A stretch of DNA of 32,694 nucleotides from JABCPE02 sp963521545 (GTDB lineage: Bacteria > Bacteroidota > Bacteroidia > Flavobacteriales > Weeksellaceae). The translations under genes and the position numbers were made by a program. The notes below the pieces were generated by a model, which saw only the letters and a list, made by a program, of their open reading frames with translations, made no database searches and was not told the DNA's origin. This document shows, one piece after another, positions 8,543 to 15,978 of this stretch. The stretch lies in the NCBI GenBank assembly GCA_963521545.1, contig CAUQVP010000007.1, forward strand, positions 1-32,694, in the 5' to 3' direction. The stretch's first letter is position 1, and each line of letters begins with the position of its first letter.

Positions 8543-8564
8543 TAATTAATTATAAATAATAGTA

Positions 8565-9386
8565 ATGTCTGTTAGAAAATTAAAACCTATCACCCCGGGA
8601 CAGAGATTCAGAATTGTAAACAATTTTGATGAAATTACTACCAACAAGCCAGAGAAATCTTTGACTTTTGGTATTAAGAAATCAGGTGGGCGTAACAACA
8701 CAGGTAAAATGACCATGCGTTACACCGGAGGTGGACACAAAAAGAAGTACAGAATCATTGACTTTAAAAGAAACAAATTTAATGTTGATGCTACTGTAAA
8801 AACTGTAGAGTATGATCCAAACAGAACAGCTTTTATCGCATTACTAGAATATGCAGATGGAGAGAAGAGATATATCGTAGCTCCAGCTGGTATCAAAGTA
8901 GGACAAAAAGTAGTTTCTGGGGAAAATGTAGCTCCTGAAATAGGAAACGCTATGAAATTGAAGAATATTCCTTTGGGTTCAGTGATTTCTTGTATAGAAA
9001 TGAAACCAGGACAAGGAGCAATTCTTGCAAGAAGTGCAGGTTCTTCAGCACAGTTGACTTCAAGAGATGGAAAATACGCTATCGTTAAATTGCCTTCAGG
9101 AGAATCAAGAATGATCTTGGTAGAATGTATAGCAATGATAGGTTCAGTATCAAACTCAGATCATCAACTTACTGTTTCTGGTAAAGCAGGTAGAAGCAGA
9201 TGGTTGGGTAGAAGACCAAGAACTAGAGCGGTAGTTATGAACCCAGTAGATCACCCAATGGGTGGTGGTGAAGGTAGATCATCTGGTGGTCACCCAAGAT
9301 CTAGAAACGGTAAACCAGCTAAAGGTTACAAGACTAGAAAGAAAAATAAAGTGTCTAACCGTTACATCGTATCTAAAAGAAAATAA
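8565..9386 (+). CDS. rplB: 50S ribosomal protein L2 (uL2)
   Basis: Highly conserved primary 23S rRNA-binding protein needed for subunit joining and peptidyl transfer. 273 aa, canonical length. Visible signatures: GGRNNTGKMTMRYTGGGHKK (41-60), VEYDPNRTAFIALLEYADGE (81-100) and the C-terminal NPVDHPMGGGEGRSSGGHP (226-243). His230 lines up with the functionally important His229 of E. coli, whereas the second histidine of that motif is Met here. Confidence 0.98.
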   Translation: MSVRKLKPITPGQRFRIVNNFDEITTNKPEKSLTFGIKKSGGRNNTGKMTMRYTGGGHKKKYRIIDFKRNKFNVDATVKTVEYDPNRTAFIALLEYADGEKRYIVAPAGIKVGQKVVSGENVAPEIGNAMKLKNIPLGSVISCIEMKPGQGAILARSAGSSAQLTSRDGKYAIVKLPSGESRMILVECIAMIGSVSNSDHQLTVSGKAGRSRWLGRRPRTRAVVMNPVDHPMGGGEGRSSGGHPRSRNGKPAKGYKTRKKNKVSNRYIVSKRK

Positions 9387-9388
9387 TT

Positions 9389-9667
9389 ATGGCAAGATCA
9401 CTTAAGAAAGGACCTTTTATTCACCATTCATTAGAGAAAAAGGTTCAAGCAAATATAGAGTCTGGTAAAAAGACAGTAATTAAAACATGGTCTAGAGCAT
9501 CTATGATTTCTCCAGACATGGTAGGACAAACTATAGCAGTGCACAACGGGAAATCTTTTATCCCTGTATACATCACTGAAAATATGGTAGGTCATAAATT
9601 AGGCGAATTTTCTCCGACAAGATCTTTCAGAGGTCACGCGGGTAATAAAAATAAAGGTAGCAGATAA
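9389..9667 (+). CDS. rpsS: 30S ribosomal protein S19 (uS19)
   Basis: Small-subunit head protein that complexes with S13 near the A site. 92 aa. Typical N-terminus MARSLKKGPFIHHSLEKKV and C-terminal GHKLGEFSPTRSFRGHAG are both present. The gene begins 2 nt after the rplB stop. Confidence 0.98.
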   Translation: MARSLKKGPFIHHSLEKKVQANIESGKKTVIKTWSRASMISPDMVGQTIAVHNGKSFIPVYITENMVGHKLGEFSPTRSFRGHAGNKNKGSR

Positions 9668-9672
9668 TAGTC

Positions 9673-10077
9673 ATGGGAATAAGAAAACAAAATAGTGCAT
9701 TAGCTAGAAAAGCAGCGAATAGAGATGTGGTAAAAGCATGTCTAAATGATTGTCCTTCTTCTCCAAGAAAAATGAGATTAGTTGCTGATATCATCCGTGG
9801 AGAAAATGTAGATAAAGCATTATATATCCTAAAATACTCTAAAAAAGAGGCTTCTAATAAGTTAGAAAAATTGTTGTTGTCAGCAATTGCTAACTGGCAG
9901 GTGAAAAACCCTAACGCTGATGTAGAAGCAGCAAATCTTTTTGTAAAAGAGATTTATGTGGATAGTGCTAGACAATTAAAAAGATTGAGACCAGCACCAC
10001 AAGGTAGAGGTTACAGAATTAGAAAAAGATCTAACCATGTGACTTTAATTTTAGGTAATAAATCAGAAAATCAATAA
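9673..10077 (+). CDS. rplV: 50S ribosomal protein L22 (uL22)
   Basis: Tunnel protein whose beta-hairpin forms the constriction with L4. 134 aa, somewhat longer than the roughly 110-aa E. coli protein, with an extra N-terminal stretch before LNDCPSSPRKMRLVADIIRG. The hairpin tip is the RPAPQGRGYRIRKRSNHVT segment near residues 106-124. The intergenic gap to rpsS is 5 nt. Confidence 0.97.
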   Translation: MGIRKQNSALARKAANRDVVKACLNDCPSSPRKMRLVADIIRGENVDKALYILKYSKKEASNKLEKLLLSAIANWQVKNPNADVEAANLFVKEIYVDSARQLKRLRPAPQGRGYRIRKRSNHVTLILGNKSENQ

Positions 10078-10084
10078 TCAAGGT

Positions 10085-10792
10085 ATGGGACAGAAGACAA
10101 ATCCAATTGGTAATAGATTAGGAATCATTAGAGGTTGGGATTCTAACTGGTTTGGAGGAAATGATTATGGAGATAGAATCGCAGAAGACTATAAGATCAG
10201 AAGATACCTTGAGGCTAGATTATCTAAAGGTGGAATCTCTAGAATCTTTATAGAAAGAACATTAAAGTTAGTTACAGTTACAATCACTACAGCAAGACCA
10301 GGTTTAATCATTGGTAAAGGAGGTCAAGAGGTTGATAAATTAAAAGAAGAGTTAAAGAAAATCACTGATAAGGATATTCAAATTAATATCTTTGAAATTA
10401 AGAGACCAGAATTAGACGCTGTATTGGTTGCGGATAGCATTGCTAAGCAAATTGAAAACAGAATTTCTTACAGAAGAGCTGTTAAAATGGCTATCGCTGG
10501 TTCTATGAGAATGGGAGCAGAGGGGATAAAAGTTCAGATTTCTGGAAGATTGAACGGAGCTGAAATGGCAAGATCAGAATCTTTCAAAGAAGGAAGAATT
10601 CCTCTATCTACATTCAGAGCAGATATAGATTATCATATCGCAGAAGCACACACTACTTATGGTAGGTTGGGTGTTAAAGTGTGGATTATGAAGGGAGAAG
10701 TATATGGTAAGAGAGAGCTTTCTCCACTTGTAGGGCAACAACAGAAGAAAGGTCCTGCATCAGGAGGAGGTAAAAAAAGAGAAAGAAAATAA
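10085..10792 (+). CDS. rpsC: 30S ribosomal protein S3 (uS3)
   Basis: Head protein at the mRNA entry channel. 235 aa. N-terminus MGQKTNPIGNRLGIIRGWDS is typical; the KH domain GxxG loop is IIGKGG at 75-80; the C-terminal domain carries MAIAGSMRMGAEGIKVQISG. The basic tail ends GGGKKRERK. It is followed by an unusually long 93-nt spacer with heptanucleotide repeats before rplP. Confidence 0.98.
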   Translation: MGQKTNPIGNRLGIIRGWDSNWFGGNDYGDRIAEDYKIRRYLEARLSKGGISRIFIERTLKLVTVTITTARPGLIIGKGGQEVDKLKEELKKITDKDIQINIFEIKRPELDAVLVADSIAKQIENRISYRRAVKMAIAGSMRMGAEGIKVQISGRLNGAEMARSESFKEGRIPLSTFRADIDYHIAEAHTTYGRLGVKVWIMKGEVYGKRELSPLVGQQQKKGPASGGGKKRERK

Positions 10793-10839
10793 TTAATGAA
10801 ATTTTAGGTTTGAAATTGAAAATTTTAAATGCCGTTACC

Positions 10840-10885
10840 TTTTAAAATCTAAAATTTAAAATCTAAGATCTAAAATTCTAAAATT
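10840..10885 (+). repeat. Heptanucleotide repeat spacer before rplP
   Basis: Six consecutive 7-nt units (the last with one inserted base) run up to the rplP start codon: TTTTAAA, ATCTAAA, ATTTAAA, ATCTAAG, ATCTAAA, ATTCTAAA, then ATT-ATG. The consensus is ATCTAAA. It sits inside a transcribed operon spacer, where most other gaps are under 25 nt. Confidence 0.7.
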
Positions 10886-11311
10886 ATGTTACAACCAAAA
10901 AGAACCAAGTTCCGTCGTGTTCATAAAATGAAAATGAAAGGTAATGCTAACAGAGGAGCTCAGTTAGCTTACGGAACATTCGGAATTAAAGCCATGGAAG
11001 GTGCTTGGATCACTGCAAGACAGATTGAGGCGGCTCGTATTGCTGCTACAAGATATATGAAGAGAGAGGGGCAACTATGGATTAAAATATTCCCAGATAA
11101 GCCAATTACTAAAAAACCAGCTGAAGTAAGGATGGGTAAAGGTAAAGGTGCTGTAGAATACTGGGTAGCTGTAGTAAAACCAGGAAGAGTAATGTTTGAA
11201 ATCGGAGGAGTACCTTACGAAGTAGCAAAAGAGGCGTTAAGACTTGCTGCACAAAAACTTCCAGTAGTTACGAAGTTCATAGTAGCTAATGATTTTGTTC
11301 AACCACAATAA
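10886..11311 (+). CDS. rplP: 50S ribosomal protein L16 (uL16)
   Basis: Late-assembling protein that positions the A-site tRNA elbow. 141 aa. Signatures are RRVHKMKMKGNANRG near the N-terminus, ITARQIEAARIAATRYMKREGQ in the middle, and KPAEVRMGKGKGAVEYWVA. The start codon is placed directly after the heptad-repeat spacer; rpmC follows after 11 nt. Confidence 0.98.
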   Translation: MLQPKRTKFRRVHKMKMKGNANRGAQLAYGTFGIKAMEGAWITARQIEAARIAATRYMKREGQLWIKIFPDKPITKKPAEVRMGKGKGAVEYWVAVVKPGRVMFEIGGVPYEVAKEALRLAAQKLPVVTKFIVANDFVQPQ

Positions 11312-11322
11312 ATCTCGAAATT

Positions 11323-11508
11323 ATGAAACAAGCTGAAATTAAGAACTTAAGCGTAGAGGATATCAAGGCGAAATTAGTAGAGTTGAGAGCTACTTACAGC
11401 AAAACAAGATTGGCTCACAAAATTAGCCCAGTAGAAAATTCTATTCAAATCAGAGATTTAAGAAGAACAATCGCAAGACTTGAAACCGAGTTAACTAACA
11501 AACAATAA
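11323..11508 (+). CDS. rpmC: 50S ribosomal protein L29 (uL29)
   Basis: Small two-helix protein at the tunnel exit next to L23. 61 aa, standard size. The pattern MKQAEIKNLSVEDIKAKLVE followed by the NSIQIRDLRRTIARLETEL helix is diagnostic. Positioned between L16 and S17 as in nearly all bacteria. Confidence 0.96.
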   Translation: MKQAEIKNLSVEDIKAKLVELRATYSKTRLAHKISPVENSIQIRDLRRTIARLETELTNKQ

Positions 11509-11522
11509 TTTTCATTTTAAGC

Positions 11523-11777
11523 ATGGAAAGAAATTTAAGAAAAGAAAGAATAGGAATAGTTTCGAGCAATAAAATGGAAAAAACCATTGTTGTTAGTGAA
11601 ACTATGAGAATGAAACATCCTATGTACGGTAAATTCGTATTAAAAACGAAAAAATATACTGCACATGATGAGAACAACGAGTGTAACGAAGGTGATACAG
11701 TTCTAATCCAAGAAACTAGACCTTTGAGTAAGAATAAGAGATGGAGATTAGTAAGAATTATAGAAAGAGCTAAGTAA
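11523..11777 (+). CDS. rpsQ: 30S ribosomal protein S17 (uS17)
   Basis: OB-fold protein binding 16S helices 7 and 11. 84 aa. Conserved motifs: RKERIGIVSSNKMEKTIVVS, RMKHPMYGKFVLKTKKYTAHDE and ETRPLSKNKRWRLV. Its TAA stop shares the final A with the rplN ATG (TAATG), a coupling arrangement. Confidence 0.98.
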   Translation: MERNLRKERIGIVSSNKMEKTIVVSETMRMKHPMYGKFVLKTKKYTAHDENNECNEGDTVLIQETRPLSKNKRWRLVRIIERAK

Positions 11778-12145
11778 TGTTACAAACTGAATCAAGATTA
11801 AAAGTTGCTGATAACACTGGTGCTAAAGAAGTGCTAGTAATCAGAGTTCTAGGTGGTACTAGAAGAAGATATGCTTCTGTTGGTGATAAAATCGTAGTTA
11901 CTATTAAAGATGCTACTCCATCAGGAAATGCAAAGAAAGGACAAGTGTCTAAGGCTGTTGTAGTAAGAACTAAAAAAGCTGTTCGCAGAAAAGATGGTTC
12001 ATACATCAGTTTTGATGACAATGCTTGTGTTTTGCTCAATGCAGCGGGAGAAATGAGAGGAACTCGTGTTTTCGGGCCTGTTGCTAGAGAGTTGAGAGAT
12101 AAAGAATATATGAAAGTAATTTCATTAGCCCCTGAAGTTTTATAA
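11777..12145 (+). CDS. rplN: 50S ribosomal protein L14 (uL14)
   Basis: Interface protein forming bridges to the 30S subunit. 122 aa, canonical. Begins MLQTESRLKVADNTGAKEV and ends GPVARELRDKEYMKVISLAPEVL, both classic. Start overlaps the rpsQ stop by one base. Confidence 0.98.
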   Translation: MLQTESRLKVADNTGAKEVLVIRVLGGTRRRYASVGDKIVVTIKDATPSGNAKKGQVSKAVVVRTKKAVRRKDGSYISFDDNACVLLNAAGEMRGTRVFGPVARELRDKEYMKVISLAPEVL

Positions 12146-12156
12146 ATTCTAGAAAG

Positions 12157-12477
12157 ATGACAAAGTTAAAAATCAAAAAAGGAGATAATGTAATTGTTAC
12201 AACAGGTAACAAAAACATTAAAGGTAAAACGGGTGAAGTTATTGCTGTAATTAAAGATAAAAATAGAGCTGTAGTTGCAGGTCTTAATATCGTAAAGAAG
12301 CATGTAAAGCCATCTGCGTCTAATCCACAAGGAGGAATTGTAGAAAAGGAAGCTTCAATCCATATTTCTAACTTAGCGTTAGTAGATCCTAAAACAGGAA
12401 AAGCTACAAAAGTTGGATACAGAATGGAAGGAGATAAAAAAGTAAGATTTGCAAAAAAATCTGGTGAAATTTTATAA
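12157..12477 (+). CDS. rplX: 50S ribosomal protein L24 (uL24)
   Basis: Assembly-initiator protein binding the 5' end of 23S rRNA. 106 aa. The KOW motif (KKGDNVIVTTGNKNIKGKTG) spans residues 7-26, followed by VAGLNIVKKHVKPS and the IHISNLALVDPKTGKATKVG region. The gap to rplN is 11 nt. Confidence 0.97.
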   Translation: MTKLKIKKGDNVIVTTGNKNIKGKTGEVIAVIKDKNRAVVAGLNIVKKHVKPSASNPQGGIVEKEASIHISNLALVDPKTGKATKVGYRMEGDKKVRFAKKSGEIL

Positions 12478-12488
12478 AAGACTAAAAG

Positions 12489-13040
12489 ATGGAATACATA
12501 GCTAGACCCAAAAAATTATATAAAGAAAAAATTGTTCCAGCAATGATGGAAGAATTTGGGTATAAGTCTGTAATGCAAGTACCAAGATTAGAGAAAATCG
12601 TACTTTCTCAAGGTTTGGGAGATGCAGTACAAGATAAGAAGATTGTAGATTATGCGGTAGAAGAACTTACAGCAATTACTGGACAAAAAGCAGTAGGAAC
12701 AATCTCTAAAAAAGATGAAGCATCATTCAAATTGAGAAGAGGTGTTCCAATTGGAGCAAAAGTAACACTAAGAGCAGATAGAATGTACGAGTTTTTAGAT
12801 AGACTTACATCTTCTGCACTACCAAGAATCAGAGATTTCAGTGGAATCAAAGCTGATGGTTTTGACGGAAGAGGTAACTATAACTTGGGTATTACCGAGC
12901 AGATTATCTTCCCTGAAATCGTGATTGATAAAGTGAAAAAAATCCAAGGTATGGATATTACTTTTGTGACATCTGCTAAAACAGATAAAGAAGCTAAAGT
13001 TTTATTAACTCATTTCGGATTACCGTTTAAAAAGAACTAA
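12489..13040 (+). CDS. rplE: 50S ribosomal protein L5 (uL5)
   Basis: Central protuberance protein that binds 5S rRNA and contacts S13. 183 aa, typical. Recognised from MQVPRLEKIVLSQGLGDAV, the LRRGVPIGAKVTLR segment, GRGNYNLGITEQIIFPEI and the C-terminal TDKEAKVLLTHFGLPFKK. First gene after L24 in the spc portion of the operon, 2 nt before rpsN. Confidence 0.98.
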   Translation: MEYIARPKKLYKEKIVPAMMEEFGYKSVMQVPRLEKIVLSQGLGDAVQDKKIVDYAVEELTAITGQKAVGTISKKDEASFKLRRGVPIGAKVTLRADRMYEFLDRLTSSALPRIRDFSGIKADGFDGRGNYNLGITEQIIFPEIVIDKVKKIQGMDITFVTSAKTDKEAKVLLTHFGLPFKKN

Positions 13041-13042
13041 TC

Positions 13043-13312
13043 ATGGCAAAGGAATCAATGAAAGCGCGTGAGCGCAAAAGAGAAGCACTAGTTGCTAAAT
13101 ATGCCGCTAAAAGAAAAGCTTTGAAAGAAGCGGGAGATTACGAAGCTCTACAAAAATTGCCTAAAAATGCTTCTCCAGTGAGATTGCACAATAGATGCAA
13201 ACTTACAGGAAGACCAAGAGGGTACATGAGAATTTTCGGAATTTCGAGAGTTACTTTCAGAGAAATGGCAAACCAAGGACTTATCCCTGGTGTTAAAAAA
13301 GCAAGTTGGTAA
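13043..13312 (+). CDS. rpsN: 30S ribosomal protein S14 (uS14), zinc-free long form
   Basis: Head protein near the 30S P site. 89 aa, the longer form that lacks the CxxC zinc ligands of the short 61-aa type; the single Cys sits in RLHNRCKLTGRPRGYMR. The conserved C-terminus FGISRVTFREMANQGLIPGV is intact. An 80-nt A/T-rich gap without recognised structure follows before rpsH. Confidence 0.97.
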   Translation: MAKESMKARERKREALVAKYAAKRKALKEAGDYEALQKLPKNASPVRLHNRCKLTGRPRGYMRIFGISRVTFREMANQGLIPGVKKASW

Positions 13313-13392
13313 CAATTTTTAACAAATCGAGATAATTAAGTTGTAAAATTGCAAAACTAATTATCATTAACCAATAATAAAAAAAAAGAAAA

Positions 13393-13791
13393 ATGGTAAC
13401 AGATCCAATTTCAGATTTCCTAACTAGAGTAAGGAACGCACAAAGCGCAGGCCACAAAGTGGTGGAAATTCCTGCATCGAAAATTAAAAAGGAGATTACG
13501 AAAATCCTATTTGATCAAGGGTACATCTTGAACTATAAGTTTGAAGATAATGCTGTTCAAGGGACTATCAAAATCGCTTTGAAGTATGACAAGCAAACTA
13601 ACAAACCAGCTATCAAGTCTATTCAGAGAGCTTCTAGACCTGGTTTGAGAAAATACGCTGGTTCAGATGAACTTCCAAGAGTATTGAACGGTTTGGGAAT
13701 AGCTATCATCTCTACTTCTAAAGGAGTAATGACTGATAAAAAAGCAAGACAAGAGAAAGTAGGAGGTGAAGTAATCTGCTATGTATATTAA
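13393..13791 (+). CDS. rpsH: 30S ribosomal protein S8 (uS8)
   Basis: Central-domain 16S rRNA binder and, in E. coli, the translational repressor of the spc operon. 132 aa. Signatures are MVTDPISDFLTRVRNAQ at the start and the C-terminal GIAIISTSKGVMTDKKARQ. The preceding gap is longer than most in this operon (80 nt), which leaves room for control, though no specific S8-binding stem was identified. Confidence 0.98.
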   Translation: MVTDPISDFLTRVRNAQSAGHKVVEIPASKIKKEITKILFDQGYILNYKFEDNAVQGTIKIALKYDKQTNKPAIKSIQRASRPGLRKYAGSDELPRVLNGLGIAIISTSKGVMTDKKARQEKVGGEVICYVY

Positions 13792-13807
13792 TTTATAAAT
13801 AGGAATA

Positions 13808-14353
13808 ATGTCAAGAATTGGTAAATCAATTATAACAATCCCAGCAGGAGTTACAGTATCATTTTCTAATAATGTTGTAACTGTGAAAGGACCAAAAGGT
13901 GAACTTTCTCAAGAAATCACTAAAGGGATTACGATAGCACAAGAAGGTGCTGAACTAACAGTAAACAGACCATCTGATTCTAAAGAACATAGATCTCTTC
14001 ATGGTCTTTATAGAGCACTAATCAACAATATGGTAGTTGGTGTTTCAGAAGGGTTTACAAAACAGTTAGAATTAGTAGGTGTAGGTTATAGAGCATCTCA
14101 CTCAGGACAAAAACTGGAGTTGGCTCTAGGTTTCTCTCATGGTATTATAATGGAACTTCCAAAAGAAATTACATTAAATACTGAGACTGAAAAAGGTAAG
14201 AACCCAATCATCACTTTATCATCTCATGATAAACAATTATTGGGAATGGTGGTTGCAAAAATCAGATCATTTAGAAAACCTGAACCTTACAAAGGAAAAG
14301 GTGTGAGATTTGTAGGAGAAAATGTTAGAAGAAAAGCTGGTAAATCTGCTTAA
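13808..14353 (+). CDS. rplF: 50S ribosomal protein L6 (uL6)
   Basis: Protein near the factor-binding centre built of two repeated domains. 181 aa. N-terminus MSRIGKSIITIPAGVTV, middle LELVGVGYRASHSGQKLEL, and C-terminal KIRSFRKPEPYKGKGVRF are all characteristic. The gap to rplR is 11 nt. Confidence 0.98.
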   Translation: MSRIGKSIITIPAGVTVSFSNNVVTVKGPKGELSQEITKGITIAQEGAELTVNRPSDSKEHRSLHGLYRALINNMVVGVSEGFTKQLELVGVGYRASHSGQKLELALGFSHGIIMELPKEITLNTETEKGKNPIITLSSHDKQLLGMVVAKIRSFRKPEPYKGKGVRFVGENVRRKAGKSA

Positions 14354-14364
14354 AATTTAAGGAA

Positions 14365-14718
14365 ATGGCATTAACAAAAGTAGAAAAAAGAAACAGAATA
14401 AAGAGAAGAGTAAGAGGGAAAATCTCCGGTACTCAGGCATCACCAAGATTATCTGTATATAAGAGTAATAAAGAAATTTATGCTCAGTTGATCGATGACA
14501 AAGAAGGTAAAACTTTAGTATTCGCTTCTTCTAGAGAGAAAGAAGTAAACGCTAAAGGAACAAAAACTGAAGTAGCAGCAGCTGTAGGTAAAAGAATTGC
14601 TGAAAAAGCAAAAGCAGCAGGCTATGAAAAAGTAGTTTTTGATAGAAATGGTTTCGTATATCACGGAAGAATAAAAGCTCTTGCTGATGGTGCTAGAGAA
14701 GGAGGTCTTCAATTCTAA
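14365..14718 (+). CDS. rplR: 50S ribosomal protein L18 (uL18)
   Basis: 5S rRNA-binding protein. 117 aa. Recognised from the basic N-terminus RIKRRVRGKISGTQASPRLS, the SNKEIYAQLIDDKEGKTLV strand region and the C-terminal YHGRIKALADGAREGGL. Located between L6 and S5 as expected. Confidence 0.98.
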   Translation: MALTKVEKRNRIKRRVRGKISGTQASPRLSVYKSNKEIYAQLIDDKEGKTLVFASSREKEVNAKGTKTEVAAAVGKRIAEKAKAAGYEKVVFDRNGFVYHGRIKALADGAREGGLQF

Positions 14719-14736
14719 TTTTAAAAGTATCGAAAT

Positions 14737-15258
14737 ATGTTAGGAATAGATAATATAGAAAGAGTAAAACCTGGAGGATTAGAATTAGTAGATCGTCTAG
14801 TTGCTGTGAACAGAGTAACCAAGGTAACCAAAGGAGGTCGTGCTTTCGGATTTTCTGCTATCGTTGTAGTAGGGAACGAAGATGGAGTGATTGGTCATGG
14901 GCTTGGTAAGTCTAAAGAAGTTGCATCTGCAATTTCTAAAGCAGTAGAAGAAGCTAAGAAAAACTTAGTGAGAGTACCTGTAATCAATCATACAATTCCT
15001 CATCAAACATCTGCAAGATACGGAGGAGCTGATATCTTCCTAAGACCTGCATCTCATGGTACAGGGCTTATCGCAGGGGGAGCGGTGAGAGCCGTTCTAG
15101 AATCTGCGGGAGTGCATGATGTATTGTCAAAATCTAAAGGTTCTTCTAACCCTCACAATGTAGTAAAAGCTACATTCAAGGCGTTGTTAGATATCAGAAG
15201 ACCAGAGGAAATAGCAAGAATGAGAGGGATTTCTCTAAATAAAGTGTTCAACGGTTAA
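14737..15258 (+). CDS. rpsE: 30S ribosomal protein S5 (uS5)
   Basis: Decoding-fidelity protein near the mRNA entry. 173 aa. It has the double-stranded RNA-binding domain from about residue 18 (LVDRLVAVNRVTKVTKGGR, then FGFSAIVVVGN) and the ribosomal S5 C-terminal domain with GGAVRAVLESAGVHDVLSKS and SSNPHNVVKATFKAL. Standard length and position. Confidence 0.98.
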   Translation: MLGIDNIERVKPGGLELVDRLVAVNRVTKVTKGGRAFGFSAIVVVGNEDGVIGHGLGKSKEVASAISKAVEEAKKNLVRVPVINHTIPHQTSARYGGADIFLRPASHGTGLIAGGAVRAVLESAGVHDVLSKSKGSSNPHNVVKATFKALLDIRRPEEIARMRGISLNKVFNG

Positions 15259-15271
15259 TTTTTAAAGAAAA

Positions 15272-15448
15272 ATGGCAACAATTAAAGTAAAACAAGTAAG
15301 AAGTGCTATTGGTAGAACTAAAACTCAAAAATTAACACTTGAGGCGTTAGGTCTTAGAAAATTGAACCAAGTAGTAGAGCACGAAGCTACACCATCAATT
15401 TTAGGAATGGTAGCAGCAGTAAAACATTTAGTAGAAGTTCAAAAATAA
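15272..15448 (+). CDS. rpmD: 50S ribosomal protein L30 (uL30)
   Basis: Short gene of 58 codons plus TAA, found by translating the gap between rpsE and rplO. The product starts MATIKVKQVRSAIGRTKTQK and continues with LEALGLRKLNQVVEHEATP, the classic L30 pattern, ending HLVEVQK. The position between S5 and L15 is the conserved bacterial order. It is followed by a terminator-like hairpin at 15459-15496. Confidence 0.97.
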   Translation: MATIKVKQVRSAIGRTKTQKLTLEALGLRKLNQVVEHEATPSILGMVAAVKHLVEVQK

Positions 15449-15458
15449 AAATAATCTT

Positions 15459-15496
15459 AAAAGGTTTAATGCTGAGAGATTGGCATTAAATCTTTT
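15459..15496 (+). terminator. Terminator-like hairpin inside the operon (rpmD/rplO)
   Basis: A 15-nt arm (15459-15473) pairs with 15482-15496 around an 8-nt loop; all pairs form, two as G-U. The right arm ends in TCTTTT and is followed by GATTTGAATTTT. Because the operon continues into rplO, it is more likely an attenuator, processing or stability element than a full stop. Confidence 0.5.
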
Positions 15497-15523
15497 GATT
15501 TGAATTTTAAATTTAAGACAATT

Positions 15524-15970
15524 ATGAATTTAAGTAATATTAAACCAGCATCAGGAGCTACTCACAACTCTAAAAGATTAGGTAGAGGACAAGGTAGTGG
15601 TAAAGGAGGAACTTCCACAAGAGGTCACAAAGGTGCTAAATCAAGATCTGGTAACTCTACCAAAATAGGTTTTGAAGGAGGACAAATGCCTTTACAAAGA
15701 AGACTTCCAAAGTTTGGTTTCAATAATGTGAATAGAAAAGAGTATAGAGCAATAAACTTGGATACTATTCAAGCATTAATTGATGCTAAAAATTTAACTG
15801 AAATTACTAAAGAAGTTTTAGTTGAAAACGGATTGTCTTCTAAAAATGAATTAGTAAAAATTATGGGTAGAGGGGAACTAAAATCAGGAGTTTCTATTTC
15901 TGCAAATAAATTTACTAAATCTGCTGAAGAAGCAATAAACAAAGTAGGAGGTAAAGCAATCACTCTATAA
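15524..15970 (+). CDS. rplO: 50S ribosomal protein L15 (uL15)
   Basis: Late-assembly large-subunit protein. The start is set at the ATG at 15524 (148 aa), because the family begins M-L-NL-piece like MNLSNIKPASGATHNSKRLG; an in-frame ATG 24 nt earlier would add an atypical MNFKFKTI leader. The Gly/Arg-rich stretch LGRGQGSGKGGTSTRGHKGA and the GFEGGQMPLQRRLPKFGF motif identify it. secY begins 8 nt downstream. Confidence 0.97.
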   Translation: MNLSNIKPASGATHNSKRLGRGQGSGKGGTSTRGHKGAKSRSGNSTKIGFEGGQMPLQRRLPKFGFNNVNRKEYRAINLDTIQALIDAKNLTEITKEVLVENGLSSKNELVKIMGRGELKSGVSISANKFTKSAEEAINKVGGKAITL

Positions 15971-15978
15971 AAAAAATA

